In this document: piece by piece, positions 43,781 to 52,172 of the stretch
Layout: the number at the start of each line of letters is the position of its first letter
Numbering within the stretch: the stretch's first letter is position 1
DNA from: Treponema peruense
GTDB taxonomy: Bacteria; Spirochaetota; Spirochaetia; Treponematales; Treponemataceae
NCBI RefSeq assembly: GCF_016117655.1
Contig: NZ_CP064936.1
Span: 1,674,001-1,738,000, forward strand
Direction of reading: 5' to 3'
Length of the DNA stretch: 64,000 nt
Notes under the pieces: generated by a model
What the model was told of the DNA's origin: nothing
Databases searched by the model: none
Seen by the model: the letters and a program-made list of their open reading frames with translations, nothing else
Made by a program: the position numbers and the translations under genes

Positions 43781-44873
43781 CAAAGACTCCTTCGACAAAA
43801 TTATTTATATCGTTTACAAGAGCCGAATCGCAAATAAATCTGCATACGGCCGAAATTTTTGCCCTTACCATAAGACGGCGTGCAGTTTTTTCATCGATTC
43901 CCCTGCTCTGCATATAGAACAGAATTTCGGGAGCGAGTTTTCCTATTGATGCACCGTGTCTGCCTTCAACGGCTTCTTCATCGCACAGAATAACCGGCAG
44001 AGTTTTGTTGACTGCTTCAGGGCTCAGCAAAAGAACATTTTCCTGTTCATCACCACGGCTTTCGATACATCCGCGAACAAAATCAATTGTTCCCCTCCAG
44101 ACTTTGCGTCCGTCTCCTGTAACAACACCGTCTGCAAACATTCTGCTCGAAGTAGAACGTCCCGTCTGTCGACTAATATAATTCATGTCAAGTGACGACT
44201 GCGGCCGTGTAATATAACCGCATCTTCCCTCAAAGGATGACTGGTACCCCAAAAGATTCTGAAGGTTTCCAGAATAGACACGCTTTCCGCCAAGCTCAAG
44301 TTCGGTAAATTCAACTTTGGAAGAATCAGCGACCACAGAGCCCAGACTAAAGAAACATGTATCTTTTTTTGAAACCATATTTACAAAAACGATATTAATA
44401 AGGGAATTCTGCGCGGCACACACCCGTACCCTTAATCCGAAAGTTCCGGTTGTTTCACATTCATCTGCAGAATTGCGGCAGTCAAAAATAAAAGTACAGT
44501 CACTTTGTTCAGCGGCATCTATAACAACATCACAGGCAGCGTTATTCAAAGAAGCAAGATCAAATGACAATCTTACAGAAGACGGCACTTTTCCCGAAAC
44601 AGAAAAAACTTTCACCAAAGAACCAGCTGCATTCATTCCGCTGTCAAAAGCAGAATCAAATTCAGTTCCCATACCGGTCTGAATATTTTTATAAGTTCCG
44701 TCCAGTTCACCAAAGGGAATATCTTTTGTACAAACACCATCTGGTATTGTGGCAGTACCAGGCACATTGCAGAACGAAACTTCAGCGTCCATTCTGGCTC
44801 TGTTGATATCAAGAAAATTCCACGTTAAACTTGGAAAAGGGTTTACATAAGCATTTATTTTTGATTGCGCCAT
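43773..44873 (-). CDS. sufD: Fe-S assembly protein SufD
   Basis: Component of the SufBCD scaffold, homologous to SufB. A 366-residue protein whose C-terminal part keeps the SufBD beta-helix core (DMNYISRQTGRSTSSRMFADG). The terminal helices carry HGASIGKLAPEILFYMQSRGIDEKTARRLM. The N-terminal half is more divergent, as usual for SufD. ATG 44873 shares its A with the sufB stop (TGATG), and AAAGGAA lies upstream. Confidence 0.93.
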   Translation of the reverse strand: MAQSKINAYVNPFPSLTWNFLDINRARMDAEVSFCNVPGTATIPDGVCTKDIPFGELDGTYKNIQTGMGTEFDSAFDSGMNAAGSLVKVFSVSGKVPSSVRLSFDLASLNNAACDVVIDAAEQSDCTFIFDCRNSADECETTGTFGLRVRVCAAQNSLINIVFVNMVSKKDTCFFSLGSVVADSSKVEFTELELGGKRVYSGNLQNLLGYQSSFEGRCGYITRPQSSLDMNYISRQTGRSTSSRMFADGVVTGDGRKVWRGTIDFVRGCIESRGDEQENVLLLSPEAVNKTLPVILCDEEAVEGRHGASIGKLAPEILFYMQSRGIDEKTARRLMVRAKISAVCRFICDSALVNDINNFVEGVFDE

Positions 44874-46285
44874 CACATTGTTCCTTTCATCTCAAGCTGA
44901 ATAAGATTATTCATTTCTACGGCATACTCAAGCGGCAGTTCCTTGCTAACAGGATTTGCAAAACCGCTAACTATCATTGCACGCGCATCCTCTTCTGAAA
45001 TACCGCGACTCATAAGATAAAATACAGCCTTGTTGGAAATGCGCCCGATCTTTGCTTCGTGCCCGACATCACAGTCGTCAGTCATAATGTTCATTGCGGG
45101 AACAGTATCAGAGCGGCTTTCGGCATCAAGCATAAGACTTGAACAGTCAACGCTTGCCTTTGAATGAAGTGCGCTTTTGTTTACAACAATGGAACTGCGG
45201 TAAGTGCATGTTCCGCCCGACTTGCTTATAGACTTTGTATTGATTACCGTAGATGTATTTTTTCCTATGTGAACCATTTTTGCGCCGGTATCAAGATTCT
45301 GTCCCTTTCCGGCAAAAGTGATTCCGGTAAATTCACATGAAGAACTGTCGCCCTTAAGAATAGTAGAAGGATAAAGGTAAGAAATATGGCTTCCGAAAGA
45401 ACCGCTTACCCATTCCATGCGGCCACCTTCCTCTACAATAGCTCTCTTTGTGTTAAGATTGTACATGTTTTTGGACCAGTTTTCGATTGTACTGTATCTT
45501 AAGCGTGCATTCTTTTTGACATAAAGTTCAACACAACCGGCGTGAAGATTGGCAACATTATACTTTGGAGCCGAACAGCCTTCAATAAAATGCAAATCAG
45601 CACCTTCATCCACAATAATAAGCGTATGTTCAAACTGACCGGCACCGGCAGCATTCAGGCGAAAGTAAGACTGAAGAGGAATCTTTACCTTAACGCCTTT
45701 AGGAACATAAACAAAACTTCCGCCGCTCCAGACTGCACCGTGAAGAGCTGCAAATTTATGATCCGTCGGCGGAACAAGATGCATGAAATACTCGCGCACC
45801 ATATCTGCATATTCACCCTTCAACGCGCTTTCCATGTCTGTATAAACAACACCCTGTTCAGAAACTTCATCTTTTACGTTATGGTAAACAAGTTCACTGT
45901 CATACTGCGCACCTACTCCGGCAAGGCTCTGTCGTTCAGCTTCGGGAATACCAAGTTTTTCAAAAGTGTCCTTAATATCCTGCGGAACATCTGCCCACTT
46001 TGCAGCCATTTCTGTCTTTGGCTTAACATAAGTAACAATCTTCTGAATATCCAGATCCTTGATATCGGGCCCCCAGTCAGGTTCCTGTGTTTTATTGAAT
46101 ATTTCCAGCGACTTCAGACGGAATTCCTTCATCCACTCGGGATCCTTTTTTTCTTCGCTGATTTTATTTACAATAGAAGAATCAAGTCCCGCGCGGATTT
46201 TATAGAAGTCACGGTCGTTTTCCTCGTAGCGAAAATCGTATAAAGAACGGTTAATGTCTGCTACCTGAGTTTTCGCTTCTTCCAT
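44873..46285 (-). CDS. sufB: Fe-S assembly protein SufB
   Basis: Main scaffold subunit on which the cluster is built. A 470-residue protein with the highly conserved SufB regions VWSGGSFVYVPKGVKV, HFIEGCSAPKY, LHAGCVELYVKKNARLRYSTI and the C-terminal HEAKIGRISNKAVFYLMSRG. ATG 46285 with GGAGG 8 bases upstream is chosen over a start inside sufC. Confidence 0.97.
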   Translation of the reverse strand: MEEAKTQVADINRSLYDFRYEENDRDFYKIRAGLDSSIVNKISEEKKDPEWMKEFRLKSLEIFNKTQEPDWGPDIKDLDIQKIVTYVKPKTEMAAKWADVPQDIKDTFEKLGIPEAERQSLAGVGAQYDSELVYHNVKDEVSEQGVVYTDMESALKGEYADMVREYFMHLVPPTDHKFAALHGAVWSGGSFVYVPKGVKVKIPLQSYFRLNAAGAGQFEHTLIIVDEGADLHFIEGCSAPKYNVANLHAGCVELYVKKNARLRYSTIENWSKNMYNLNTKRAIVEEGGRMEWVSGSFGSHISYLYPSTILKGDSSSCEFTGITFAGKGQNLDTGAKMVHIGKNTSTVINTKSISKSGGTCTYRSSIVVNKSALHSKASVDCSSLMLDAESRSDTVPAMNIMTDDCDVGHEAKIGRISNKAVFYLMSRGISEEDARAMIVSGFANPVSKELPLEYAVEMNNLIQLEMKGTM

Positions 46286-46286
46286 A

Positions 46287-47126
46287 TCAGAGACCTCCGT
46301 TGGCGGCATTTGCTTTGACAGACTCCATCGCGGCTTTTGCTGCAGCAGCAAGTCTTTCACGACGCTCTGCATCCTTGATTTCTGCAGGAATAAACTTGTC
46401 AAATCCGTTTTCGTTTATTTCGTTAACCAGTGTTCCGTCACCAGAATGAACAAGATGTCCCTTAACCATAACATGTGTTCTGTCTACATGAAGGCTTTCA
46501 AGAATTCTGGTTGAATGTGTAATAATAAGAAGAGAACCGCCCACACTTTTCTGGTATTCTTCTATTCCTTTGCTTACAGTGCGAACAGCGTCTACATCAA
46601 GACCGGAATCAGTTTCGTCAAGAATTGCAAGTTTTGGTTTAAGCATCAAAAGCTGAAGGATTTCTGACTTTTTCTTTTCACCGCCCGAAAATCCTACGTT
46701 AAGGTCACGGCCGGCGTAGGAATGGTTCATGTTAAGAATATCCATTGCTTTTTCAAGTTCCTTCTGGAAAGAAAACAGTTTTATCTTCTGGCCTGAAACC
46801 TGCTGCATTGAAGAACGTATAAAAGACTCAAGCGAAATACCCGGAACTTCAAGCGGTTCCTGAAAACTAAGAAAAATTCCGGCCTTTGCGCGTTTGTCTG
46901 CTGAATAAGAAGTAATGTCTTCACCGTCAAAGAAAATATGACCACCGCTGACAGAATACTCAGGGCTTCCCATAAGCGTGTAACCGAGGGTTGACTTTCC
47001 GGCTCCATTCGGCCCCATAAGTACGTGAATTTCACCGGGGTTAATCTCAAGCGAAACGTCATGCAAAATAGTCTTATCGCCAATACCAGCGCTCAATTTC
47101 TGTATCTGTAGCAATTTGTCTGCCAT
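46287..47126 (-). CDS. sufC: Fe-S assembly ATPase SufC
   Basis: ABC-type ATPase that drives conformational change in SufBD. Walker A MGPNGAGKSTLGYTLMG, Q-loop LSFQEP, signature VGFSGGEKKKSEI and Walker B LAILDETDSGLD with H-loop ITHS are present. The product is 279 residues with an Ala-rich C-terminal extension. ATG 47126 has GAGG 6 bases upstream. It is the first gene of a seven-gene unit (sufC-B-D-S-U, methyltransferase, miaA). Confidence 0.97.
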   Translation of the reverse strand: MADKLLQIQKLSAGIGDKTILHDVSLEINPGEIHVLMGPNGAGKSTLGYTLMGSPEYSVSGGHIFFDGEDITSYSADKRAKAGIFLSFQEPLEVPGISLESFIRSSMQQVSGQKIKLFSFQKELEKAMDILNMNHSYAGRDLNVGFSGGEKKKSEILQLLMLKPKLAILDETDSGLDVDAVRTVSKGIEEYQKSVGGSLLIITHSTRILESLHVDRTHVMVKGHLVHSGDGTLVNEINENGFDKFIPAEIKDAERRERLAAAAKAAMESVKANAANGGL

Positions 47127-47164
47127 AAAAAGCCTCTTTATATACAATTTCTATTAAAATAGTA

Positions 47165-47179
47165 GGAATTTACAATTCC
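47165..47179. promoter_or_regulatory. Perfect dyad at the suf start site (candidate operator)
   Basis: GGAATT-TAC-AATTCC is a 6-3-6 inverted repeat abutting the -10 box and covering the predicted start (about 47173). Its position suits a repressor. It does not match IscR or Fur consensus sites. Confidence 0.45.
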
Positions 47180-47208
47180 AATATAACATTTTAAGCTAAA
47201 GTCGGCAA
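47180..47208 (-). promoter_or_regulatory. Promoter of the suf operon
   Basis: Reverse strand: TTGCCG (47203-47208), 17 bases, TATATT (47180-47185). The leader is about 46 bases. Confidence 0.55.
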
Positions 47209-47291
47209 GAAATCTTTTGAATTTCCATTAAACCGCACGCAAGTCTAGCATATATTGTAAATAAAATAAAGTAGAGGCAAAAAATGAAAAA

Positions 47292-47326
47292 GCAAAAAAA
47301 AAGACTGCCCTTTTTTGGACAGTCCT
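47292..47326 (-). terminator. Terminator of tRNA-Arg
   Basis: GACTGCCC (47303-47310) pairs with GGACAGTC (47317-47324) with one mismatch. A T9 run follows on the reverse strand. Confidence 0.8.
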
Positions 47327-47328
47327 CA

Positions 47329-47403
47329 TGACGCATGGCAGACTCGAACTGCCGACCCTCTGCTTAGAAGGCAGATGCTCTAATCCAGCTGAGCTAAAGC
47401 GCC
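47329..47403 (-). tRNA. tRNA-Arg (anticodon UCU)
   Basis: Reverse complement GGCGCTTTAGCTC and so on, with D arm TAGCTCAGCTGGATTAGAGC. The anticodon stem is TCTGC/GCAGA with loop CTTCTAA, giving TCT, and the T arm is GGCAGTTCGAGTCTGCC. The acceptor has a U-U mismatch at the sixth pair. The discriminator is A and CCA is not encoded. It has its own promoter and terminator. Confidence 0.94.
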
Positions 47404-47414
47404 AAGTGATATTT

Positions 47415-47443
47415 ATCATACACCAAGTTACTATTTATTTCAA
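47415..47443 (-). promoter_or_regulatory. Promoter of tRNA-Arg
   Basis: Reverse strand: TTGAAA (47438-47443), 17 bases, TATGAT (47415-47420), 11 bases before the tRNA. Confidence 0.65.
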
Positions 47444-47477
47444 TAGCAAATACCTATCTTTTAAAAATATTATGTAA

Positions 47478-47517
47478 AAAAAATGTCGGTCCGAAAAACC
47501 AAACCGACATTTTTTAA
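47478..47517 (-). terminator. Terminator of the uracil permease gene
   Basis: AAATGTCGGT (47483-47492) pairs with ACCGACATTT (47505-47514). On the reverse strand it ends in a T run. Confidence 0.85.
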
Positions 47518-47525
47518 AATGCACT

Positions 47526-48845
47526 CTATTCAGAAACTTTTCTGTCAGGAGGAATAACAAGGTTAAGAATTATTCCGACAACAGTAGCAAGGGCAACAGA
47601 GCCTAACTGGAATGTAAACGGGTTACCGCCGACATTGATATTGAACTTAAGAAGTCCGCCGCCAATTCCAATAACCATTATTACAGATGAAATTGTAAGG
47701 TTTCTCTTGTTCTGATAATCTACACCGCTTTCTACAATTGTTCTGAGTCCCGAAGAAGCAATAAGTCCGTAAAGAAGAATACATATTCCACCCAGTACTG
47801 GCGTCGGAATTGTCTGTATAAGAGCTCCGAATTTCTGGCAGAAAGAAAGAATTATAGCTATAACTGCAGCACCGCCTATAACCCAGACTGAATAAACCTT
47901 GGTAATAGCCATAACTCCGATATTTTCACCGTAAGTTGTATTTGGCGGACCACCCCAGAGAGCTGCCCACGCTGTAGCAAGACCGTCGCCGAGCAAAGTT
48001 CTGTGAAGTCCCGGATCTTCGTAGAAATTCTTTCCTACAACTTTGGAAGTTGTAAGAACATCGCCCAGATGCTCACACATAGTTGCAATGGAAACGATTA
48101 CAAAAGTAAGAATTGCAACAAGATTAAACTTCGGGGCCATATAAAAATACTTTCCGTTTTCGTCAGTATGAAGGAAAGGAAGACCAAACCAGTTTGCGTC
48201 ACGTACAATATCAAAATCGATGAGCTTGTACTGGGGGAAAATTAAACCCATAATAAGAGTAAAAATATAACCGCCAACAAGTCCGATCAGAATGGAAAGC
48301 GTGTTAAAGAAACCCCTGAAGAAAATCGTGGCAATAATTGCAACCGAAAGAGTTACAAGTGCAATGCTTCCGTAAACGAGGCTGTAATTACCGTTATTAT
48401 AGAGAGCTTCACCAATTGCAGTCGGTGCAAGGCTCATTCCTATTACAATAATAACAGAACCAATAACTACAGGAGGAAGAACTTTGTCAATCCATTTGCG
48501 TCCTGCAAGCTTAATAATCAAAGCAACAAGAGCGTAAAAAAGACCGGCAAAAATTGAACCTCCCATCGCATATTCAGGACCGTAATTCTGTCCAATGGCA
48601 ATCAAAGCCGGAATAAAGGCAAATGATGATCCAAGATAAGAAGGCACTTTTGCGCCGGTCACAAGAATGTAAAGCAGTGTTCCCGTACCCGCAGTAAAGA
48701 GAGCCGTAGATGTACTAAGACCCGTCAGAAGCGGAACAAGAATAGTAGCTCCAAACATTGCAAAAACATGCTGAAAACTCAGCGGAATCCAGCGGCCGAT
48801 CGATGGTCTGTCGTGCGGTCCAAGAATTTCATTAGTGGAACTCAC
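47526..48845 (-). CDS. uraA: Uracil permease (NCS2 family)
   Basis: Proton-coupled uracil importer of the inner membrane with about 14 segments and 439 residues. FQHVFAMFGATILVPLL marks TM1, and the substrate-site motifs are MCEHLGD and GGPPNTTYGENIGV, which carry the two glutamates used by UraA. A xanthine substrate is less likely because of the uracil-type motif. The start is GTG with GGAGG 5 bases upstream. The leader contains a short palindrome GCGGAACTTCCGC (48874-48886) and no recognisable PyrR site. Confidence 0.9.
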   Translation of the reverse strand: MSSTNEILGPHDRPSIGRWIPLSFQHVFAMFGATILVPLLTGLSTSTALFTAGTGTLLYILVTGAKVPSYLGSSFAFIPALIAIGQNYGPEYAMGGSIFAGLFYALVALIIKLAGRKWIDKVLPPVVIGSVIIVIGMSLAPTAIGEALYNNGNYSLVYGSIALVTLSVAIIATIFFRGFFNTLSILIGLVGGYIFTLIMGLIFPQYKLIDFDIVRDANWFGLPFLHTDENGKYFYMAPKFNLVAILTFVIVSIATMCEHLGDVLTTSKVVGKNFYEDPGLHRTLLGDGLATAWAALWGGPPNTTYGENIGVMAITKVYSVWVIGGAAVIAIILSFCQKFGALIQTIPTPVLGGICILLYGLIASSGLRTIVESGVDYQNKRNLTISSVIMVIGIGGGLLKFNINVGGNPFTFQLGSVALATVVGIILNLVIPPDRKVSE

Positions 48846-48895
48846 ATTATCCTCCAGTCAATTCAGTTTAACAGCGGAACTTCCGCAGTCGCAAA

Positions 48896-48904
48896 AGTAT
48901 ATCA
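48896..48904 (-). promoter_or_regulatory. Extended -10 promoter of the uracil permease gene
   Basis: Reverse strand TGATATACT: a TGn extension directly before TATACT. The -35 region is poor. Confidence 0.45.
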
Positions 48905-48940
48905 CAAAATTATTTTTAGTAAAAGGCGGTGAATAAGCAA

Positions 48941-48975
48941 AAATTTACAATTTGACGCATAAAATTGTAAAAAAA
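48941..48975 (-). terminator. AT-rich hairpin after the lipoprotein gene
   Basis: TTTACAATTT (48944-48953) and AAATTGTAAA (48962-48971) form a 10-bp stem, followed on the reverse strand by a T-rich stretch. Confidence 0.5.
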
Positions 48976-48997
48976 AGGCACAGTTCATTATTAAATT

Positions 48998-49795
48998 TTA
49001 ATTGTATTCGTCGTATTCTGATTCCCTGACAGTAATTGAACCAAGATGCAGAACTTCGCTGTAAGAAGTCGTAAAGCTTGTATCACGGCCTACAGAAACA
49101 GCATACATGTCAATGTACCAGCAGCCTTCTTCTGTAGCAGTGTCTGACCATGTAACGTCTTCATCACCGTTTTTTGGAACAGGGCTATTTTCATCTTTTG
49201 AATTGAAATTAAATCCGTATGAAGAATTTATATTGCGCCGGGGAAAATACACATCCACTCCTGAACCTTCTGTATTCCATGAAGAGTCATATTCTTTCAT
49301 CTGGGTGCGTCCTGTGCAGACTACGTTTGTATAGGGATTATCTTCTGACTCACCCTGAAAATGATTGAGCCTTATATAAACATACCTTGGAGTTTGAGCA
49401 TCTTTAACAATAGAAACCTGTGACCCAGGAGAAATGAATCTTAAGGTTTTGTAACCGTAACTGTCAATAAGCTTTTCAGCAGCCGCAGAAGCATCTGTTC
49501 CGTTGGTAATACTTGAAATAGAACTCTGGCAGCTTGTCATGGCAGATGAACTTCTGTAAATCTTGTAATAGACTTCAGTTCCCAAAAACTCAAATTCGCC
49601 CAAAGAAATATTCGGTTCGGAACCTTCATTTGTTCTAAAAGAAAAATAATCAAGAGTTCGGTCAGAGTTGGTATAAAGAACAAGCCTGTCTTCCTGCGGC
49701 GGGTCCAGATAGTAAAAAGCTTCAAGTCCGCATGAAGCAAACAAAAAAAGGCAGAAAGTAAAAAGCATAAAAGACAATCCTCTTACAACTTTCAT
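48998..49795 (-). CDS. Lipoprotein, unknown function
   Basis: A 265-residue protein with signal peptide and lipobox LFASC (Cys near residue 22). The mature part has aromatic beta-strand patterns, for example EFEFLGTEVYYKIYRSS, and a later RYVYIRLNHFQGE. It then has EGCWYIDMYAVSVG near the end, suggesting a beta-sandwich. There is no known motif. ATG 49795 has a GGCGGA upstream and is preferred over 49810. The YfgM-like gene precedes it by 42 bases, so they may be co-transcribed. Confidence 0.65.
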   Translation of the reverse strand: MKVVRGLSFMLFTFCLFLFASCGLEAFYYLDPPQEDRLVLYTNSDRTLDYFSFRTNEGSEPNISLGEFEFLGTEVYYKIYRSSSAMTSCQSSISSITNGTDASAAAEKLIDSYGYKTLRFISPGSQVSIVKDAQTPRYVYIRLNHFQGESEDNPYTNVVCTGRTQMKEYDSSWNTEGSGVDVYFPRRNINSSYGFNFNSKDENSPVPKNGDEDVTWSDTATEEGCWYIDMYAVSVGRDTSFTTSYSEVLHLGSITVRESEYDEYN

Positions 49796-49837
49796 TTTTC
49801 CGCCTTTCATAAAGTTACAAATTTTTATTTCTTAAAA

Positions 49838-50530
49838 CTATTCGATTTTCCCGGCAATCTTAAGTGAAATAAGCCTAGTCTTTGCAATATCAGTCCAAGA
49901 GTCAGAAGGATATTTTTCTTCAAGTGTTGAATAGAATTTCTTTGCACCTTCAAAATCCTGAAGGGACTCGCTTACACGGCCTGCGCTGAAAATTGCATGT
50001 GTTCTGCGAAGAAAATCCTTGTATTCAGAAGCTTTTTCGTAGTACTTAACAGCATCTTTGTTGTTACCTGCCTGCTCGTATGAAACGGCTGCATTAAAGA
50101 AACAAAGCGGTGCTGTATAAGAATCTTCGCCACAGTCAGCAGCAGCAAGATAAAATGCAGCGGCTGCAGAATAATCCTCTTTCTGGAAAGAAATATCAGC
50201 AGAAAGCATATTGGCACGGACACCGACAACGTTTTCTTTTGTTGTATAGGCAGCCAGTTCTTTAAGTGCAGTTTCACGGCGTTCCGTAGCAGCAGCTTCA
50301 TCAAGACCGTCAGAATCTTTTACAAAAGAAAACTCTATGGCATCAACAGCAGCAAGTCCCTTTTTAATTCCTGATTCAGAAACAGCAAATGCAACACAAA
50401 GGGCAACAGCAACAAGAACAATTATAGCAATGATTGCGATTAAAATCTTGCGGTTATTACCAATAAAATATTCCAACTTTTTTCCAGTATTTTCTTTTTT
50501 CTCATTTCCAAATGAATTAACAGTAGCCAT
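49838..50530 (-). CDS. YfgM-like membrane TPR protein
   Basis: A 230-residue protein with a cytoplasmic N-terminus, one membrane segment (28-50) and a periplasmic TPR domain (90-225). The order is the same as in YfgM, a chaperone that sits near the Sec translocon. The function here is inferred from architecture. GGAG lies upstream. A fully consensus promoter precedes it, so expression is probably high. Confidence 0.65.
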   Translation of the reverse strand: MATVNSFGNEKKENTGKKLEYFIGNNRKILIAIIAIIVLVAVALCVAFAVSESGIKKGLAAVDAIEFSFVKDSDGLDEAAATERRETALKELAAYTTKENVVGVRANMLSADISFQKEDYSAAAAFYLAAADCGEDSYTAPLCFFNAAVSYEQAGNNKDAVKYYEKASEYKDFLRRTHAIFSAGRVSESLQDFEGAKKFYSTLEEKYPSDSWTDIAKTRLISLKIAGKIE

Positions 50531-50556
50531 TTTTTACTCCAAAACGATGTTTTTCT

Positions 50557-50585
50557 ATTATATAGATAAAGGATTTTTTTGTCAA
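50557..50585 (-). promoter_or_regulatory. Consensus promoter of the YfgM-like gene
   Basis: Reverse strand: TTGACA (50580-50585), 17 bases, TATAAT (50557-50562). Both boxes are perfect, the strongest promoter in the window. Confidence 0.85.
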
Positions 50586-50616
50586 AACAAATCAGACTAT
50601 TATGCCTAAAAAAAAA

Positions 50617-52161
50617 TCAATTTCGTATTCCAAGTTCAGAAATAAGCTTTGAAACATACGTTCTCTGTATTCCGAGAGCCTTTGCCGCTGCAGTCTGATT
50701 CCAGCCGTTTTCTTCAAGAATCTTAAGAACATACTTTTTCTTGAACGCATTGAGTGCATTTTTTAGCGAAACATCTTCTGAAGAAGCAATTTCAGATACA
50801 CAATTCTGAATCTCACCCTGAATTCCAGACTCAGTTTTTTTAACAGGAAGTCTCAAGTCTCCAACCTGAATAAACGGCGGACGGCCTATTATGCACGCAC
50901 GTTCCACGGTATTTTCAAGTTCGCGGATATTTCCGGGCCAGGAATATGAATAAATTTCAGAAAGCGAACTTTCAGAAAATCCTTCAAAATTTTTGTGCGT
51001 TTCTTTTTTGAACTTATCAAGGAAAAGTGCGCACAAAGGTTCTATTTCTTCTTTTCTTTCCCTTAGCGGAGGAACATTAAGAGTAAGAACATTTAATCTG
51101 AAATACAAATCGTTTCTGAATGTCCCTGAATGAACCATATCCTCAAGATTTCTGTTTGTAGCAGCAATTATACGCACATCAACAGAAACTGTTCTGGAAG
51201 ACCCCACACGTTCAAATTTTCTCTCCTGGATTACACGCAAAAGTTTTGACTGGAGCGCAAGCGGAAGTTCTCCTATCTCGTCAAGAAAAATTGTTCCGCC
51301 GTCGGCAGTTTCAAAACGGCCTTTTACATCACTGACGGCATCGGTATAAGCACCTTTTACATGACCAAAAAGCTCACTTTCCAAAAGTGCCGGGCTTAAA
51401 GCAGCGCAACTTACCCTTACAAAAGGCTTGTCCCGGCGCAAACTTCTTAAATGCACCTGCTCTGCAAACAGTTCTTTTCCTACACCGCTTTCACCGATAA
51501 TAAGTACCGAAGAATTTGTAGAAGAAGCTTCGTCTATGTTGTCAAGAATGCTTAAAACAGCAGGGCTTTTTGCAATAAAGGTATGATAATCGCGCCCGGC
51601 ATTCATTGCGTTATGAAGCGCGTCAATTTCAAACATATTGCTTCTGTACTTACGGGCATTTTCGTATGCAATTGCAGCCTGCTTTCCCAAAAGCTCAAGT
51701 ATCATCAGATCGTCATCATTAAAAGGAATGTCGCTGGCTTTGTTAATAAGTTCAATTACCCCTACACACTCGTCACCGACGCACATAGGAAAAGCAATCA
51801 TGTTTTTTGAAATATAATCAGTTTTGTCCTGAACAGAAGAATTGAAACGCGGGTCAGATCCTACATCATTTATAACTACAGACTGCTTGTTCTGGGCAAC
51901 CCATCCGGCAATACTGTTTTTGTCTACTTCTATTTTTTTTACTTCTGCACCTTTAGGACCAAGTGCTATAGAAAAATGAAGGCGACCGTCTTCTCTGTTA
52001 ACAAGAAGAAGAGAGGCCGCCTCGCATTGAACCATACACATTACTGACTCAAGAATAGAAGCCAATAATGCGCGTGAATCACCGTAACTTAAATTTATAC
52101 GGGTATTGATTTCGATGAGTGACTTAAATTTATCAAGACTAATAGACTTTATATCACTCAT
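50617..52161 (-). CDS. Sigma-54-dependent activator (GAF-AAA-Fis)
   Basis: A 514-residue enhancer-binding protein. The GAF domain covers about 25-170. The AAA+ core has Walker A GESGVGKE (223-230), the sigma-54 contact loop GAYTDA (270-275) in place of the usual GAFTGA, and Walker B IFLDEIG (291-297). A Fis-type helix-turn-helix ends the protein (NQTAAAKALGIQRTYVSKLI). It activates RpoN promoters in response to a small molecule or redox signal bound by GAF. The gene starts 11 bases after cmk/rpsA with no clear SD and may be at the end of that operon. Confidence 0.9.
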   Translation of the reverse strand: MSDIKSISLDKFKSLIEINTRINLSYGDSRALLASILESVMCMVQCEAASLLLVNREDGRLHFSIALGPKGAEVKKIEVDKNSIAGWVAQNKQSVVINDVGSDPRFNSSVQDKTDYISKNMIAFPMCVGDECVGVIELINKASDIPFNDDDLMILELLGKQAAIAYENARKYRSNMFEIDALHNAMNAGRDYHTFIAKSPAVLSILDNIDEASSTNSSVLIIGESGVGKELFAEQVHLRSLRRDKPFVRVSCAALSPALLESELFGHVKGAYTDAVSDVKGRFETADGGTIFLDEIGELPLALQSKLLRVIQERKFERVGSSRTVSVDVRIIAATNRNLEDMVHSGTFRNDLYFRLNVLTLNVPPLRERKEEIEPLCALFLDKFKKETHKNFEGFSESSLSEIYSYSWPGNIRELENTVERACIIGRPPFIQVGDLRLPVKKTESGIQGEIQNCVSEIASSEDVSLKNALNAFKKKYVLKILEENGWNQTAAAKALGIQRTYVSKLISELGIRN

Positions 52162-52172
52162 CGAAGGTAAAA

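Noticed and set aside
45542-46243. Forward 233-codon frame opposite sufB
   Set aside because: Antisense of a highly conserved gene, with no promoter or SD and shadow-like composition.
48874-48886. GCGGAACTTCCGC palindrome before the uracil permease gene as an attenuator
   Set aside because: Only six pairs with a one-base centre and no T run; too short to fold as a terminator and no PyrR-type anti-terminator is seen.
50617-52161. GAYTDA loop as a sign of an inactive sigma-54 contact
   Set aside because: The loop keeps the central Thr, and to my knowledge variants ending TDA occur in other members of this family; the rest of the AAA core is intact.
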